DNA of 42,194 bases from Metapseudomonas resinovorans DSM 21078 (GCF_000423545.1 NZ_KE384033.1:106996-149189), one strand, 5' to 3'. Positions 14,932 through 22,965 are shown, counted from the first letter of the stretch. Made by a program: numbers and translations. The notes: generated from the sequence alone by a model not told the origin.

Positions 14932-15986
14932 TGTTGGGCTCCTTGCTCGGCATGGGGCGCACCTTCGCGGGTGCGGCGGTTATAGGACACGGCGTAGGCG
15001 GCCGAGCGGGCGGCGAGGATGGGGTCGTCGGAGGTCTGGATGCCGTCCGGCAGCACCAGCGGGTCGAAGTTGATGTCGCGACAGGCGCCTGTGTCCTGGG
15101 GCTCGGCGCTTTCTACCACCAGGGTGCCGGCGTCCACCTGGCGGCGCTCGGCCGGCCACTGGCGGGTGGCGTCGTGGGTCGGGTCGCCGGGTTCGGCCAG
15201 CGTCAGTACGAGGTGCCAACGCAGCGGGCCCTGGGCCAATCGCTGTTGCAGATCATGACTGAGAAAGTCCGGATCATTGCCGGCCTCGCCCAAGGGGGCG
15301 AAGGGTGCCTCCGGCAGCACGGACCAGCGCACGTATTGGCCATTGCCGGCGGCATCCACCAGGCGGAAGGCGTTGATGCCGTTGTAGGCGACGTTGGCGA
15401 AGCTGTTGCTGGGTTTCGCGGCCTGCGCCCATTGGCGGAACGCGGCGCTTTCCGGGTGGGCGGCAAAGAAGGCCTGCATCCTCAAAGGGTCGGGCTTGCC
15501 GGTGGCCGGGTCAGGGCGCGAGGCCAGCACCTGCTCGTAGAACGCCTCCGGGGTGGCTACCGGCAGCACCGGTGGCGTGTTCATGCCGGTGCGCCACTGT
15601 TCACCGCCGGGCAGCTGGAACAGCAAGGCCATGCTGCGAGTGGGAACACCGGCATCCGGGGCATGGGGGTTGCTGCCGCCGATGGCCAGGCGGCCGATCA
15701 CCGGCACCTTGCCAGGGGCGAAGACGCTGGCGCGGGACAGCTTCTCGGCCTGGCCGCTGCTCTCGAAATGGCCCGCAATGCAGATGCCCTTCGCGTGATT
15801 CTTGCGGTAGCCGGGGAACTTGCCTGCATTGGCCTCGAAGGCGTCGATGATCTGGTGCGGGGTGAGGCGCTCGCTACCGAGCCAGCCGGCGGCATAGCCA
15901 AAACCTGCAGCCAGGCCGCCGACGGCGACGCCGATCAGGGCCAGTCGGGCGGCCAGGTCGAACCCCTTGGGTGTTGCCTTGCTCAT
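14928..15986 (-). CDS. Membrane-anchored catalase-related peroxidase (SrpA-like)
   Basis: This 352-residue haem protein belongs to the small catalase-related (SrpA-type) group. Residues 10-35 form one N-terminal transmembrane anchor or uncleaved signal, which places the domain in the periplasm. Key catalase features are retained: the distal His64 in NHAKG, and a proximal haem Tyr331 in RSAAY (the R-x3-Y pattern). The wrapping and C-terminal domains of true catalases are missing, so peroxidase activity with an organic or electron-transfer donor is more likely than fast dismutation. The start at 15984-15986 follows GGGAG. The gene is first in an operon with cytochrome b561 and DUF2790, divergent from an ECF sigma gene that probably controls it. 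Confidence 0.88.
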   Translation of the reverse strand: MSKATPKGFDLAARLALIGVAVGGLAAGFGYAAGWLGSERLTPHQIIDAFEANAGKFPGYRKNHAKGICIAGHFESSGQAEKLSRASVFAPGKVPVIGRLAIGGSNPHAPDAGVPTRSMALLFQLPGGEQWRTGMNTPPVLPVATPEAFYEQVLASRPDPATGKPDPLRMQAFFAAHPESAAFRQWAQAAKPSNSFANVAYNGINAFRLVDAAGNGQYVRWSVLPEAPFAPLGEAGNDPDFLSHDLQQRLAQGPLRWHLVLTLAEPGDPTHDATRQWPAERRQVDAGTLVVESAEPQDTGACRDINFDPLVLPDGIQTSDDPILAARSAAYAVSYNRRTREGAPHAEQGAQQ

Positions 15987-16028
15987 GCGATACTCCCGGG
16001 CCATATGCCCTTGTCCATGAGCCGGTGA

Positions 16029-16084
16029 GACGCGGCGCCCCAAGCTTTATTCCCGACGGGGAATAAAATCCTGCTTCGCACGTC
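16029..16084. promoter_or_regulatory. Divergent ECF-sigma promoters sharing one palindrome
   Basis: TTTATTCCC (16046-16054) and GGGAATAAA (16059-16067) are perfect 9-bp arms around GACG. On (+), GGAAT at 16060-16064 is followed after exactly 16 nt by CGTC at 16081-16084. On (-), GGAAT at 16053-16049 is followed after exactly 16 nt by CGTC at 16032-16029. Both fit the ECF -35/-10 layout. Each predicted start lies about 35 nt from its ATG, at the sigma gene (16126) and at the peroxidase gene (15986). Confidence 0.75.
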
Positions 16085-16125
16085 TTCCTGTCGCACCCTT
16101 GGCAGAAGCGGCACACAACCTGACT

Positions 16126-16632
16126 ATGAACATGATCGATGACGCGGAACTGCGGGAGTTGTTACAGCGGCTGCGGCGATTCGCGCTGTGGCTGACGCGC
16201 AATGCCAGCAGCGCCGATGACCTGGTCCAGGCGACCCTGGAACGGGCGCTGTCCCGCTGGAGCAGCAAAGGCGACGGCAACTTGCGCGCCTGGCTGTTCG
16301 CCATCCTCTACCGGCAGTTCCTCGATGGGCAGCGCAAGGCCCGTCGCCATGCGCGGCTACTGGAGTTCTTCGGTGGCCGCAGCGAGGAAGCCCCTTCCAC
16401 CGAAGAGCTGGTGGTCAACCAGGCCACCCTGGAAGCTTTCGGCCGGCTGCCGGCGGAGCAACGTGCACTGCTGTTGCTGGTGAGTGTGGAAGGCCTTAGC
16501 TACAAGGAGGCCGCCGAAGCCCTCGGGATTCCCATCGGCACCGTGATGTCCAGGCTGTCCCGCGCACGCAAGGCGCTGCGCGAACTGGCCGAGGGCGAGA
16601 TGTCCAACCCTCAGCTACGGGTACTCAAATGA
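16126..16632 (+). CDS. ECF-family RNA polymerase sigma factor
   Basis: This 168-residue sigma-70 family factor has only the sigma-2 domain (about residues 12-80; DDLVQATLERAL and LFAILYRQFLDGQR) and the sigma-4 domain (about 102-155; LLLLVSVEGLSYKEAAEALGIPIGTVMSRLSRARKAL). It directs RNA polymerase to a small regulon. Two ATGs compete, 16126 and 16132; neither has a strong ribosome-binding site. It overlaps the following anti-sigma gene by ATGA and is divergent from the catalase-related peroxidase operon. The shared promoter palindrome suggests it transcribes its own gene and that operon. The inducing signal is not evident; peroxide or another oxidant is a reasonable guess from the target genes. 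Confidence 0.9.
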   Translation: MNMIDDAELRELLQRLRRFALWLTRNASSADDLVQATLERALSRWSSKGDGNLRAWLFAILYRQFLDGQRKARRHARLLEFFGGRSEEAPSTEELVVNQATLEAFGRLPAEQRALLLLVSVEGLSYKEAAEALGIPIGTVMSRLSRARKALRELAEGEMSNPQLRVLK

Positions 16633-17372
16633 ACGCATTCCATCCCAGCGAAGACGACCTGCACGCTTATCTCGACGGTGAGCTGGACGCCGAGCAGTGC
16701 CAAGCGGTGGAGGCCTATCTGGCGGCCAATCCGGAAGCGGCCGCCCAAGTAGAGGCCTGGCGGCGCGACGCCCAATGGTTGCGTGCTGCGCTGGCGAATC
16801 CGGGCTTTGCCCCCAACCCGCGCCTAGAACCGGTAGCGATCCGCGCCTCGCTTCGCGCCCGCAAGCAGCGCCGCCTGGCCCTGGCAGCGTCCTTCGTGCT
16901 GGCGCTGGGCGCAGGAGGCCTGGGCGGCTGGCAGGCGCGGGACATGAGCCTGCTGGCGTCCAACCCACCCATGCAGGATGCCCTGCAGGCTCATCGGCTG
17001 TTCTCGACCAGCCCGGTGGTCGATATCCAGGCGCGTGTGCCGGGGGAGTTGCAGGCCTGGCTGGACCAGCGCTTCAGCCACGCGGCGCGGATTCCCGACC
17101 TCAGCCCCTATGGCTTCACCCCAGTAGGCGGCCGCTGGCTGGTGACCGAGCAGGGCGCCGCAGCCTTGCTCCTGTTCGAAGACGGCCAGGGGCAGCGGGT
17201 CAGCCTGTACCTGCGGGCGCCGGGCTCGTTGTATCCGAGCATGCAGAAGGGCCAGCGCCGTGATGGCGAGCTGGAGGCGCGGTACTGGTCGAGGGACGGC
17301 TACAACTACGCGCTGGTCAGCCGGGAAGGGGACCCGCGCGGGGAAGTGCTGGGACGGGCATTGTCATTCTGA
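16629..17372 (+). CDS. Membrane-bound anti-sigma factor
   Basis: This 247-residue protein has the topology of an ECF anti-sigma factor. The cytoplasmic N-terminus (1-80) begins HPSEDDLHAYLDGELDAEQCQAVEAYL, the anti-sigma helical fold, with His12 and a single Cys24 but without the CxxC of zinc-binding ZAS proteins, so it should be zinc-free. One transmembrane helix lies at about 82-101, followed by a periplasmic domain of about 145 residues that presumably senses the signal. Translation is coupled to the sigma gene by an ATGA overlap. The last 34 codons plus 35 bp of downstream DNA are duplicated at 22966-23102. Confidence 0.88.
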   Translation: MNAFHPSEDDLHAYLDGELDAEQCQAVEAYLAANPEAAAQVEAWRRDAQWLRAALANPGFAPNPRLEPVAIRASLRARKQRRLALAASFVLALGAGGLGGWQARDMSLLASNPPMQDALQAHRLFSTSPVVDIQARVPGELQAWLDQRFSHAARIPDLSPYGFTPVGGRWLVTEQGAAALLLFEDGQGQRVSLYLRAPGSLYPSMQKGQRRDGELEARYWSRDGYNYALVSREGDPRGEVLGRALSF

Positions 17373-17407
17373 TAGGGAGGCCCCTCCCGGATTTCATCCG
17401 GGCTACG
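17271..17407 (+). repeat. 137-bp direct repeat, left copy (3' end of anti-sigma gene)
   Basis: This stretch covers the last 34 codons of the anti-sigma gene, its stop and a CCCGGATTTCATCCGGG-type repeat arm. It aligns without gaps to 22966-23102 with 6 mismatches in 137 positions, counted by eye, in the same orientation. The two copies frame about 5.6 kb of accessory genes. Confidence 0.9.
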
Positions 17408-17427
17408 CCCCCGCAAGAATCGCCAGC

Positions 17428-17604
17428 TCAGATCCGTAGGATGGGTTGAGGCACGAAACCCATGCGGAGCATGGCTGATGGCTTCTCACTTGCTACTTTG
17501 GCAGCATCGCGGCTGTTCCAACCGTCTTCGGCCAGCCGGACTTTGAGGATGGCGGTCTCGCGGGTGAAGGGCGGAACTGGTGGGCGAACTTCGGACGTAG
17601 ACAT
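17428..17604 (-). pseudogene. Truncated DUF1348 (SnoaL/NTF2-like) gene
   Basis: The frame opens with a strong CAGGAG site and an ATG at 17602-17604, and its first 37 or so codons match the conserved start of DUF1348/NTF2-like proteins ([20 protein letters not shown], then GWNSRD). The family is normally about 150 residues long, but homology stops at about 17490, exactly where a dispersed 51-bp repeat begins; the remaining 20 codons are translated repeat. The rest of the gene is absent. It is therefore a remnant, probably cut by recombination at the repeat. A short product of 58 residues could still be made but would lack the fold. Confidence 0.7.
17439..17489. repeat. 51-bp dispersed repeat, left copy
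   Basis: A 51-bp sequence beginning GGATGGGT and containing GGCACGAAACCCATGCGGA matches 22833-22883 in the same orientation with 4 mismatches by eye. A weaker relative lies at about 27053-27085. It marks the break in the DUF1348 gene. Confidence 0.75.
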
Positions 17605-17648
17605 GGCGGTTGCTCCTGGCGGCAAAGGTGAATGGGGGATGGCGCTGC

Positions 17649-17912
17649 TCAGTTGGCCGATAAAACGCGATTCAGGCGAGTGGAGCGGTGGGCGGTCGTT
17701 CGCAATGCTCGCCACAAGCTCGAGAGGCGACCTGCCGATACATGCGTCGACTCTTCAACGAGACTGGCAGGGTGCTCAAGCGGGGCGACCAACTGCGGTA
17801 GCAGAAGGCTCGCCTCCCATTCCATTGCATCAGCGCCCCGCGACGAGATTGGCGAGTCGTCCCACGACAGGAGCTGGTCCATTTCCCAGCTACGGAAAGC
17901 TGTTCTGTTCAT
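17649..17912 (-). CDS. Small protein of unknown function
   Basis: This frame of 87 residues starts 14 bp after the stop of the large redox fusion gene and has a strong GAGGAG site 7 nt before its ATG, as good as those of its neighbours. I do not recognise the product. It begins [19 protein letters not shown], has a short hydrophobic stretch around residues 35-46 ([12 protein letters not shown]) that is too weak for a membrane helix, and a basic Ser/Arg-rich C-terminus. It may be a genuine small gene at the end of the GST-oxidoreductase unit, or a remnant of a longer gene broken by the rearrangement here. Confidence comes only from the ribosome-binding site and operon position. Confidence 0.4.
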   Translation of the reverse strand: MNRTAFRSWEMDQLLSWDDSPISSRGADAMEWEASLLLPQLVAPLEHPASLVEESTHVSAGRLSSLWRALRTTAHRSTRLNRVLSAN

Positions 17913-17926
17913 CTCGCAGCTCCTCG

Positions 17927-19984
17927 CTAAAGATCAAGGACCAGGGGAAGTGGGGTGCCCTCGGTTTGCGCTGGTACGGCGCAGCAGATCAGCACGTTGT
18001 CGCCGTCCGGCAACTGCGCCGGTGGATTGGTGTAATGCACGGAGCCACTGATCAGCCGGGCGGCGCAGGTTCCGCATGAGCCGCCACGACAACTGAACGC
18101 GGGCGTCAGGCCACGGCTTTCGGCCAGTTCCAGCAGGCTTCCGCTGTCGGGCTTCCAGCGCGCTTCGGTTGCAGATGCAGAGAAATACACCGGCACTGGC
18201 ACTTCGGCCGCCGGTGGCTGAACCCATGTCGGTGGCTGTTCGGTTTCCGAGCGGCGCAGCGCAGAGGGGCCGAATGCCTCAGCATGGATGCGATGATCCG
18301 GGATGTTCACCCCACGCAGACCGTCGTACATGTCCTGAAGAAATCCGGCTGGGCCGCAGAGGTAGAAGTCATAGTCATCCAGTGGCAGTCGTGCCTTGAC
18401 CTGGGCGAAGGCCAGGCGGCCTGCCAACTGGTAATCACGGTCGAGTAGCGCCTCGGTTCCGGGATTGCTCAAGGCACGATGGATATGCAGCAGCCCAGCC
18501 GAGCACTGCAACAACTCCGCCAGCTCCAGCTGAAACGGCAGGTCCTCCAGCGTTCTTGCGCTCTGGAACAGGTGGATCTTGCGTGTCCTCTGGTGTTGCT
18601 GGTTTTGCGCTACCAGCTCTCGGACCATCGAGATCATTGGGGTGATGCCAACGCCGGCACCGATCAACACCACCGGTCGTTCGTTTTCATCAACCAGGGT
18701 GAAGCTGCCCAACGGCACCCGCACCTCCAGCAGATCACCCACCTGCACGTGCTCGTGCAGGTGGCGCGAGGCCTTGCCCTGCAGTTTCACGCTGATGCGG
18801 ATATGCCCATCGGAAGGCGCGCTAGAAACGCTGTAAGTCCTGACCAGAGCCTCTTCCTCTGCACCCATGATGCGCATCGGCAGGTGCTGACCTGCGACGA
18901 ATGGCACTACGGCGCTGTCCTGTGGTTCAAGGTAGAACGAGCGGATATCCCTGCTTTCCTGCTGTACTCGCGCGACTCGCCATTGCTGCCATTGCCGGCG
19001 TTGTTCGTACTGCCGCACACGCTCGTCGGCTTCATCCCAAGTCCCGGTCGCCAGGCTGGTGGGGGCGTAGCCGTGAAACTGCCAGCGAATGGCCACGGCG
19101 GCCGGGCGAAGGACCACGTGCTCAACCTCGACGCTCCAAAGGCGCTCCGCGCCTTCGAAGGAATTGATCAAGGGACTGTCCAGCAGCAGCTCGCTGCGCC
19201 CGCTGAGTTGCAGCATGTCGCCGGTGGCAAAGTCGATGAAAAGCAATCCGGCGATCGGGTTGGTATGCAGGTTCCCCAGGGTGTTGAAGAACAGGTTGCC
19301 GGCGTAGTCGGGAATGGTCAGCCGGTTGCCTTCGACTTTCACGAAACCGGCACGTCCGCCTCGATGGGAGACGTCTACGGAGCGATTGTGGGCATCATGA
19401 TCGACGTAGCTGGCGATGAAGAACGTATCGGCCGTGCGAATCAGGGCGCTGGTGTATTCGTCTAGCGCATTGAAATCTCGGCGCGGCGCCTTGCTGCTCG
19501 CTGACTTGGTGACGCGTGTATAGGAGCGCTCCTGAATGTACTTGGGGCAGTTACCGTAGGAGTGCTCGACCGAAACCTCGAGCCCCTCGGCCGAAGCCTG
19601 CTGGATCACGCCATTGATGCGATTGCGCCGACGCGTATGCAGCTCGATCCCGAGCATGCCGATCGCATTGCCTGCCTGCAGGCCAGAGGCGGCCGGGTCG
19701 CGCGGATCGGTTTGTACAGCCAATAGCAGGTGCTGCGGGTCAGCGGAAGTGACGAAGCCTTCTGGCCCTTCGAGCAGAGTGGCCCAGGGGCGACCGTCCG
19801 TATCTACAGCACCGACCACGATGAATGGCAACTGGTGATAGAACTCACGGTGTTGGTCAGGCATGTAGTTGCGGATGACCTTCTGCCCGATCACTTCCAT
19901 CTGCTCGGAGGCATGGACAATTTCCTGAAGCGCTCGCTCGCCGGCGTGCCACGGTGATTTACGGTGCTTGGGCAGATGGTCCAT
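17927..19984 (-). CDS. PNPOx-like / ferredoxin-NAD(P)H reductase / 2Fe-2S ferredoxin fusion
   Basis: This 685-residue cytoplasmic protein joins three modules. Residues about 30-310 form a pyridoxamine-phosphate-oxidase-like FMN split barrel (VVGAVDTDGRPWATLLEGPEG and GNLFFNTLGNLHTNPIAGLLFID). Residues about 325-575 are a ferredoxin-NADP reductase-like unit with the FAD motif RTYS (382-385), GAGVGITPM (442-450) and CGPAGF (543-548). The C-terminus is a plant-type [2Fe-2S] ferredoxin with Cys632, Cys637, Cys640 and Cys667 or 668. The start is set by GAGGAG 8 nt upstream of 19982-19984. Electrons should run from NAD(P)H via FAD and the cluster to the split barrel or an external acceptor; the substrate is unknown. 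It lies 51 bp after a GST gene, suggesting detoxification of an electrophile. Confidence 0.88.
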   Translation of the reverse strand: MDHLPKHRKSPWHAGERALQEIVHASEQMEVIGQKVIRNYMPDQHREFYHQLPFIVVGAVDTDGRPWATLLEGPEGFVTSADPQHLLLAVQTDPRDPAASGLQAGNAIGMLGIELHTRRRNRINGVIQQASAEGLEVSVEHSYGNCPKYIQERSYTRVTKSASSKAPRRDFNALDEYTSALIRTADTFFIASYVDHDAHNRSVDVSHRGGRAGFVKVEGNRLTIPDYAGNLFFNTLGNLHTNPIAGLLFIDFATGDMLQLSGRSELLLDSPLINSFEGAERLWSVEVEHVVLRPAAVAIRWQFHGYAPTSLATGTWDEADERVRQYEQRRQWQQWRVARVQQESRDIRSFYLEPQDSAVVPFVAGQHLPMRIMGAEEEALVRTYSVSSAPSDGHIRISVKLQGKASRHLHEHVQVGDLLEVRVPLGSFTLVDENERPVVLIGAGVGITPMISMVRELVAQNQQHQRTRKIHLFQSARTLEDLPFQLELAELLQCSAGLLHIHRALSNPGTEALLDRDYQLAGRLAFAQVKARLPLDDYDFYLCGPAGFLQDMYDGLRGVNIPDHRIHAEAFGPSALRRSETEQPPTWVQPPAAEVPVPVYFSASATEARWKPDSGSLLELAESRGLTPAFSCRGGSCGTCAARLISGSVHYTNPPAQLPDGDNVLICCAVPAQTEGTPLPLVLDL

Positions 19985-20035
19985 GGCGGGCGCTCCTCGG
20001 GAGAGCTGCCGGGGCTCCGGCAGCATGGTGAGTAT

Positions 20036-20662
20036 TCAGCTGGCTTGCAGACCTGCGGCGGTGCGCTGCATGGGAACGAAGCCTGGCAGTGCTTCGATAC
20101 GTTGCAGCCAGGCACGCACATTCGGGTACGCCTCCAGCGATACATTGCCTTCCGGGGCGTGGGCGATGTAACTGTAGTTGGCCACATCGGCGATGCTGGT
20201 CTCGGTTCCCGCCAGGAATGGGCTGTCGCTGAGTTCGGCCTCCATTACCTTGAGCAGGGCATGGGCGCGGGCGATGACCTCGTCGGCATTGAATGCCGCA
20301 CCGAATACCGTGATCAGCCTCGCGGCGGCCGGGCCATAGGCGACCTGGCCAGCAGCCACCGACAACCAGCGCTGGATGCGCGCCTCGGTGAGTGGGTCTT
20401 GTAGCTGCCAGCTACCGTTGCCGTATTTCTTTGCCAGGTAGACCAGGATCGCGTTGGAGTCACTGATCAGGGTGCCGTTGTCGTCTATCACGGGTACTTG
20501 GCCGAAGGCGTTGATAGCAAGGTAGTCGGCTGTTTTGTGGGCGCCGTTTGCCAGGTCGACAAACACCAGCTCGGTGGGCAGGTTCAGCAGCGAGAGGAAC
20601 AGCTCGACGCGGTGGGAGTGGCCGGACAGCGGGTGGCGATACAGCTTGATGGCGTTTGGCAT
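20036..20662 (-). CDS. Glutathione S-transferase family protein
   Basis: This 208-residue protein has the GST layout: an N-terminal thioredoxin fold (residues 1-80) with [21 protein letters not shown], the cis-proline [11 protein letters not shown] and glutathione-binding [16 protein letters not shown], then an all-helical domain ending with [15 protein letters not shown] and the hydrophobic staple. The likely catalytic residue is a serine of the PLSGHS loop. It is a bacterial beta/theta-like GST by eye. The start at 20660-20662 has CGGAG upstream, and the longer open frame beyond it is not family-like. It probably forms a unit with the downstream redox fusion protein, and an inverted repeat lies upstream at 20789-20805. 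Confidence 0.88.
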   Translation of the reverse strand: MPNAIKLYRHPLSGHSHRVELFLSLLNLPTELVFVDLANGAHKTADYLAINAFGQVPVIDDNGTLISDSNAILVYLAKKYGNGSWQLQDPLTEARIQRWLSVAAGQVAYGPAAARLITVFGAAFNADEVIARAHALLKVMEAELSDSPFLAGTETSIADVANYSYIAHAPEGNVSLEAYPNVRAWLQRIEALPGFVPMQRTAAGLQAS

Positions 20663-20788
20663 GGCGATGGCTCCGTTTGGGTCGTGGGACTCAACGCAGC
20701 TGCAAACCAGGTTGGCGGTTGTTGCGTTGGTGGAGCCATGCTGCGCCCATCGCTGGCGAAGCAGAACCACCACGCAGAGCAATCCATA

Positions 20789-20805
20789 ATTTCGTTTTCC
20801 GAAAT
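20789..20805. promoter_or_regulatory. Inverted repeat upstream of the GST gene
   Basis: ATTTCG-ttttc-CGAAAT is a perfect 6-bp inverted repeat in an AT-rich island between the LysR gene ending at 20833 and the GST start at 20662. It has the shape of a LysR-type box and is a candidate site for one of the two LysR proteins encoded upstream. Confidence 0.45.
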
Positions 20806-20832
20806 AAAACGTGATGGGAAGACTTTGTAGCC

Positions 20833-21735
20833 TCAGCCCATAAAGGCCGGATGGGCACGCAACAGGGGCGTAGCAAAGTCGATAAAGGTCCGCACTCGTG
20901 CCTCGGCGCGGCGGCCGTGGCGGTAGATCAACTGCGCCGGTGCTGGCGGACTGGCGAAGTCCGCAAGCACCGGCAGGAGTAACCCGCTAGCCAACTCATC
21001 ATGGGCTTCGTAGCTCATGCAACGAACCAGGCCTACTCCCAGTGTCGCTGCACGAATGGCTGCACGCTGGGTCGTGCAGGTAAGTACTTGCGTGGGTTTC
21101 ACCAGGCGGGTGGAGCGACCGCAAGGAAAACGCCAGTCCGTCTCATAGCCGGGAGACGAGCTAACCACTGCTCGATGAGTCTTGAGATCTTCAGGTGTCT
21201 CGGGACGCCCCCATGCGTGCAGGTAGTCGGGTGAGCCACAGACAATTGGCCTGACCATACCCAGTGAAGCAGCGAACTCGGATGAGTTGGGTAACTGGCC
21301 GACGACCAGCGCAATGTCGATGCCATCCTTGAGGAGATTGGGTGCTCCATGGCTGGTCTGGATCGTCAGGCAGACATCAGGGTAGGCGTCCAGATAGGAC
21401 AGGACTATCGGTGTGAAGATCTGCAAATCCATCAGTAGCGGAACTGCAACCGTCAATTGGCCACCGGGTTGAGCATGCCGGCCGGCGGCAGAACGATCGG
21501 CAAGCTCGGTCTCTACCAGGATTTGCCGACAGCTTTGCGCGAACTGCTCGCCAGCCGGGCTCAGCGCCACACCGCGCGGACTGCGAAATAGCAAGGTGTT
21601 GTGCAGGCGCGCTTCCAAGGAGGCAATGGTACGCATGATGGTTGCTGGCGACAGTTCGAGATGCCGAGCTGCGGCGGCCAGGCTACCGGTCTGCACCACC
21701 GCTTCGAATGCCTGCATCTCGCGATATCGGCTCAT
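20833..21735 (-). CDS. LysR-family regulator, second of a tandem pair
   Basis: This 300-residue regulator has an N-terminal helix-turn-helix ([27 protein letters not shown]) and an effector-binding domain from about residue 92 ([17 protein letters not shown]), ending with the usual ARVRTFIDF. It begins 2 bp after the stop of another LysR gene, whose TAG and following GA precede its ATG, so translation is probably coupled. It is divergent in sequence from its neighbour, so this is not a recent duplication. It lies upstream of, and on the same strand as, the GST and redox fusion genes, which it may regulate. Confidence 0.9.
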   Translation of the reverse strand: MSRYREMQAFEAVVQTGSLAAAARHLELSPATIMRTIASLEARLHNTLLFRSPRGVALSPAGEQFAQSCRQILVETELADRSAAGRHAQPGGQLTVAVPLLMDLQIFTPIVLSYLDAYPDVCLTIQTSHGAPNLLKDGIDIALVVGQLPNSSEFAASLGMVRPIVCGSPDYLHAWGRPETPEDLKTHRAVVSSSPGYETDWRFPCGRSTRLVKPTQVLTCTTQRAAIRAATLGVGLVRCMSYEAHDELASGLLLPVLADFASPPAPAQLIYRHGRRAEARVRTFIDFATPLLRAHPAFMG

Positions 21736-21737
21736 TC

Positions 21738-22658
21738 CTATGCCACCGAAACGGTTTGCAGTGCCGGATCTGCAATGAGTCGAGCGGAGCAGTAGTCAAC
21801 GAAAGTACGTACCTTCGCTGACACGCGTTTGTCGCCCTGATACAGCAAGTGCACCGGCAGTGCAGGTGTCTGATACGCCTCGAGCAGGATCTCCAGTTCG
21901 CCTTTAGCCACCGGCTCGGCCACCTGGTAAGACAGAACCCGTGTAAGGCCCCAGCCCATCCGTGCGGCATTGATAGATGCCTGGTTGGAGCTGACGATCA
22001 GGCGCGGTTTGGGATGCAAAGCGATCGTGCTTTCCCCCACCCTGAATTGCCAGTCGGTGAGCAAACTACTCGCCGATGACATCACCATCGGCAACCCCAA
22101 CACATCACTTGGTTCCACGGGTCTGCCGACGCGATCAAGAAATGTCGGTGCAGCACATACGACTGTAGAGACCTGCCCGACCCTGACGGCCTGCAGGCCG
22201 GTGTCCGGCAGCTCACCTATGCGAATGGCGATGTCGATCCCCTCGTCGACCATGTTCACGAGGCGATCCACCAGCAGTGCATTTACAGTCACCTCCGGGT
22301 GCTCTGCCAGGTACTGTGTGATCAGAGGTATTAAATATTGCTCGCCGAACATAACCGGCGCAGTCACTGTCAGGTTGCCACGAGCGCGAACGCTGCTACC
22401 GGTCGCCAGCTCTTCGGCTTCCTCCAGGTCGAGCAGGATGCGCTTGCAGTCATCCACATAGCGCCGCCCCGCTTCAGTCAGGCGTACGCTCCTGGTGCTA
22501 CGTGCGAGCAGCAGTGTTCCCAGACGATTTTCCAGACCAGCTATCACACGAGTTACGCTTGGCGGTGACATCCCTATCAACTTGGCGCCGCCGGCAAAAC
22601 TCTCTGCTTCCGCGACGGCCAGCAGCACCTTCATTTCCTGAAACCTGTCCACAATCAC
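21738..22658 (-). CDS. LysR-family regulator, first of a tandem pair
   Basis: This roughly 304-306-residue LysR protein starts at a GTG; GTG codons at 22658 and 22652 are both possible, and DRFQEMKVLLAVAEAESF is the natural family N-terminus. The helix-turn-helix is SFAGGAKLIGMSPPSVTRVIAGLENRL, and the effector domain begins near residue 95 (GNLTVTAPVMFGEQYLIPLI). It is of the CrgA-like subgroup, as is the regulator at 6752. It is the first gene of a five-gene run on the minus strand. An uncharacterised AT-richer stretch at 22659-22720 probably holds the promoter. Confidence 0.9.
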   Translation of the reverse strand: MIVDRFQEMKVLLAVAEAESFAGGAKLIGMSPPSVTRVIAGLENRLGTLLLARSTRSVRLTEAGRRYVDDCKRILLDLEEAEELATGSSVRARGNLTVTAPVMFGEQYLIPLITQYLAEHPEVTVNALLVDRLVNMVDEGIDIAIRIGELPDTGLQAVRVGQVSTVVCAAPTFLDRVGRPVEPSDVLGLPMVMSSASSLLTDWQFRVGESTIALHPKPRLIVSSNQASINAARMGWGLTRVLSYQVAEPVAKGELEILLEAYQTPALPVHLLYQGDKRVSAKVRTFVDYCSARLIADPALQTVSVA

Positions 22659-22832
22659 CGCCAGATTGCTGAGTGGATTTAGCCGCTAACAGCGTAGCGC
22701 GGACGGTAGCCTAATAAAGTTTCTGAAGGTTAGTTTCGGCCGGTTACAGCCAATCTCCACCGGTAGCTTTGGGTCGGTTTTTGCCTTTTGCCTAACGGCA
22801 AGGAGTCGAACTCTGCTCGTCGCATCCAGTCC

Positions 22833-22883
22833 GGATGGGTAGAGGCACGAAACCCATGCGGACCATGGCTGATGGTTTCGCAC
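22833..22883. repeat. 51-bp dispersed repeat, right copy
   Basis: This is the partner of 17439-17489, same orientation, 47 of 51 positions identical by eye. It lies within the non-coding stretch 22659-23218, which holds no gene that I can support. Confidence 0.75.
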
Positions 22884-22965
22884 GTTCTACCCGACGCTGT
22901 AGGGCCTCGAACGCAGCCGTTTCACCAACGGCTGCACCCGCCGCGCGAGCACAAATGGCGACACT

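Noticed and set aside
14931-16028. Open frame on the plus strand opposite the catalase-related peroxidase
   Set aside because: Antisense shadow; the minus strand has HAKG and RSAAY haem motifs and an operon overlap.
17927-19984. Reading the redox fusion as a flavohaemoglobin (Hmp)
   Set aside because: The reductase part is similar, but the N-terminal domain is an FMN split barrel, not a globin, and there is a C-terminal ferredoxin.
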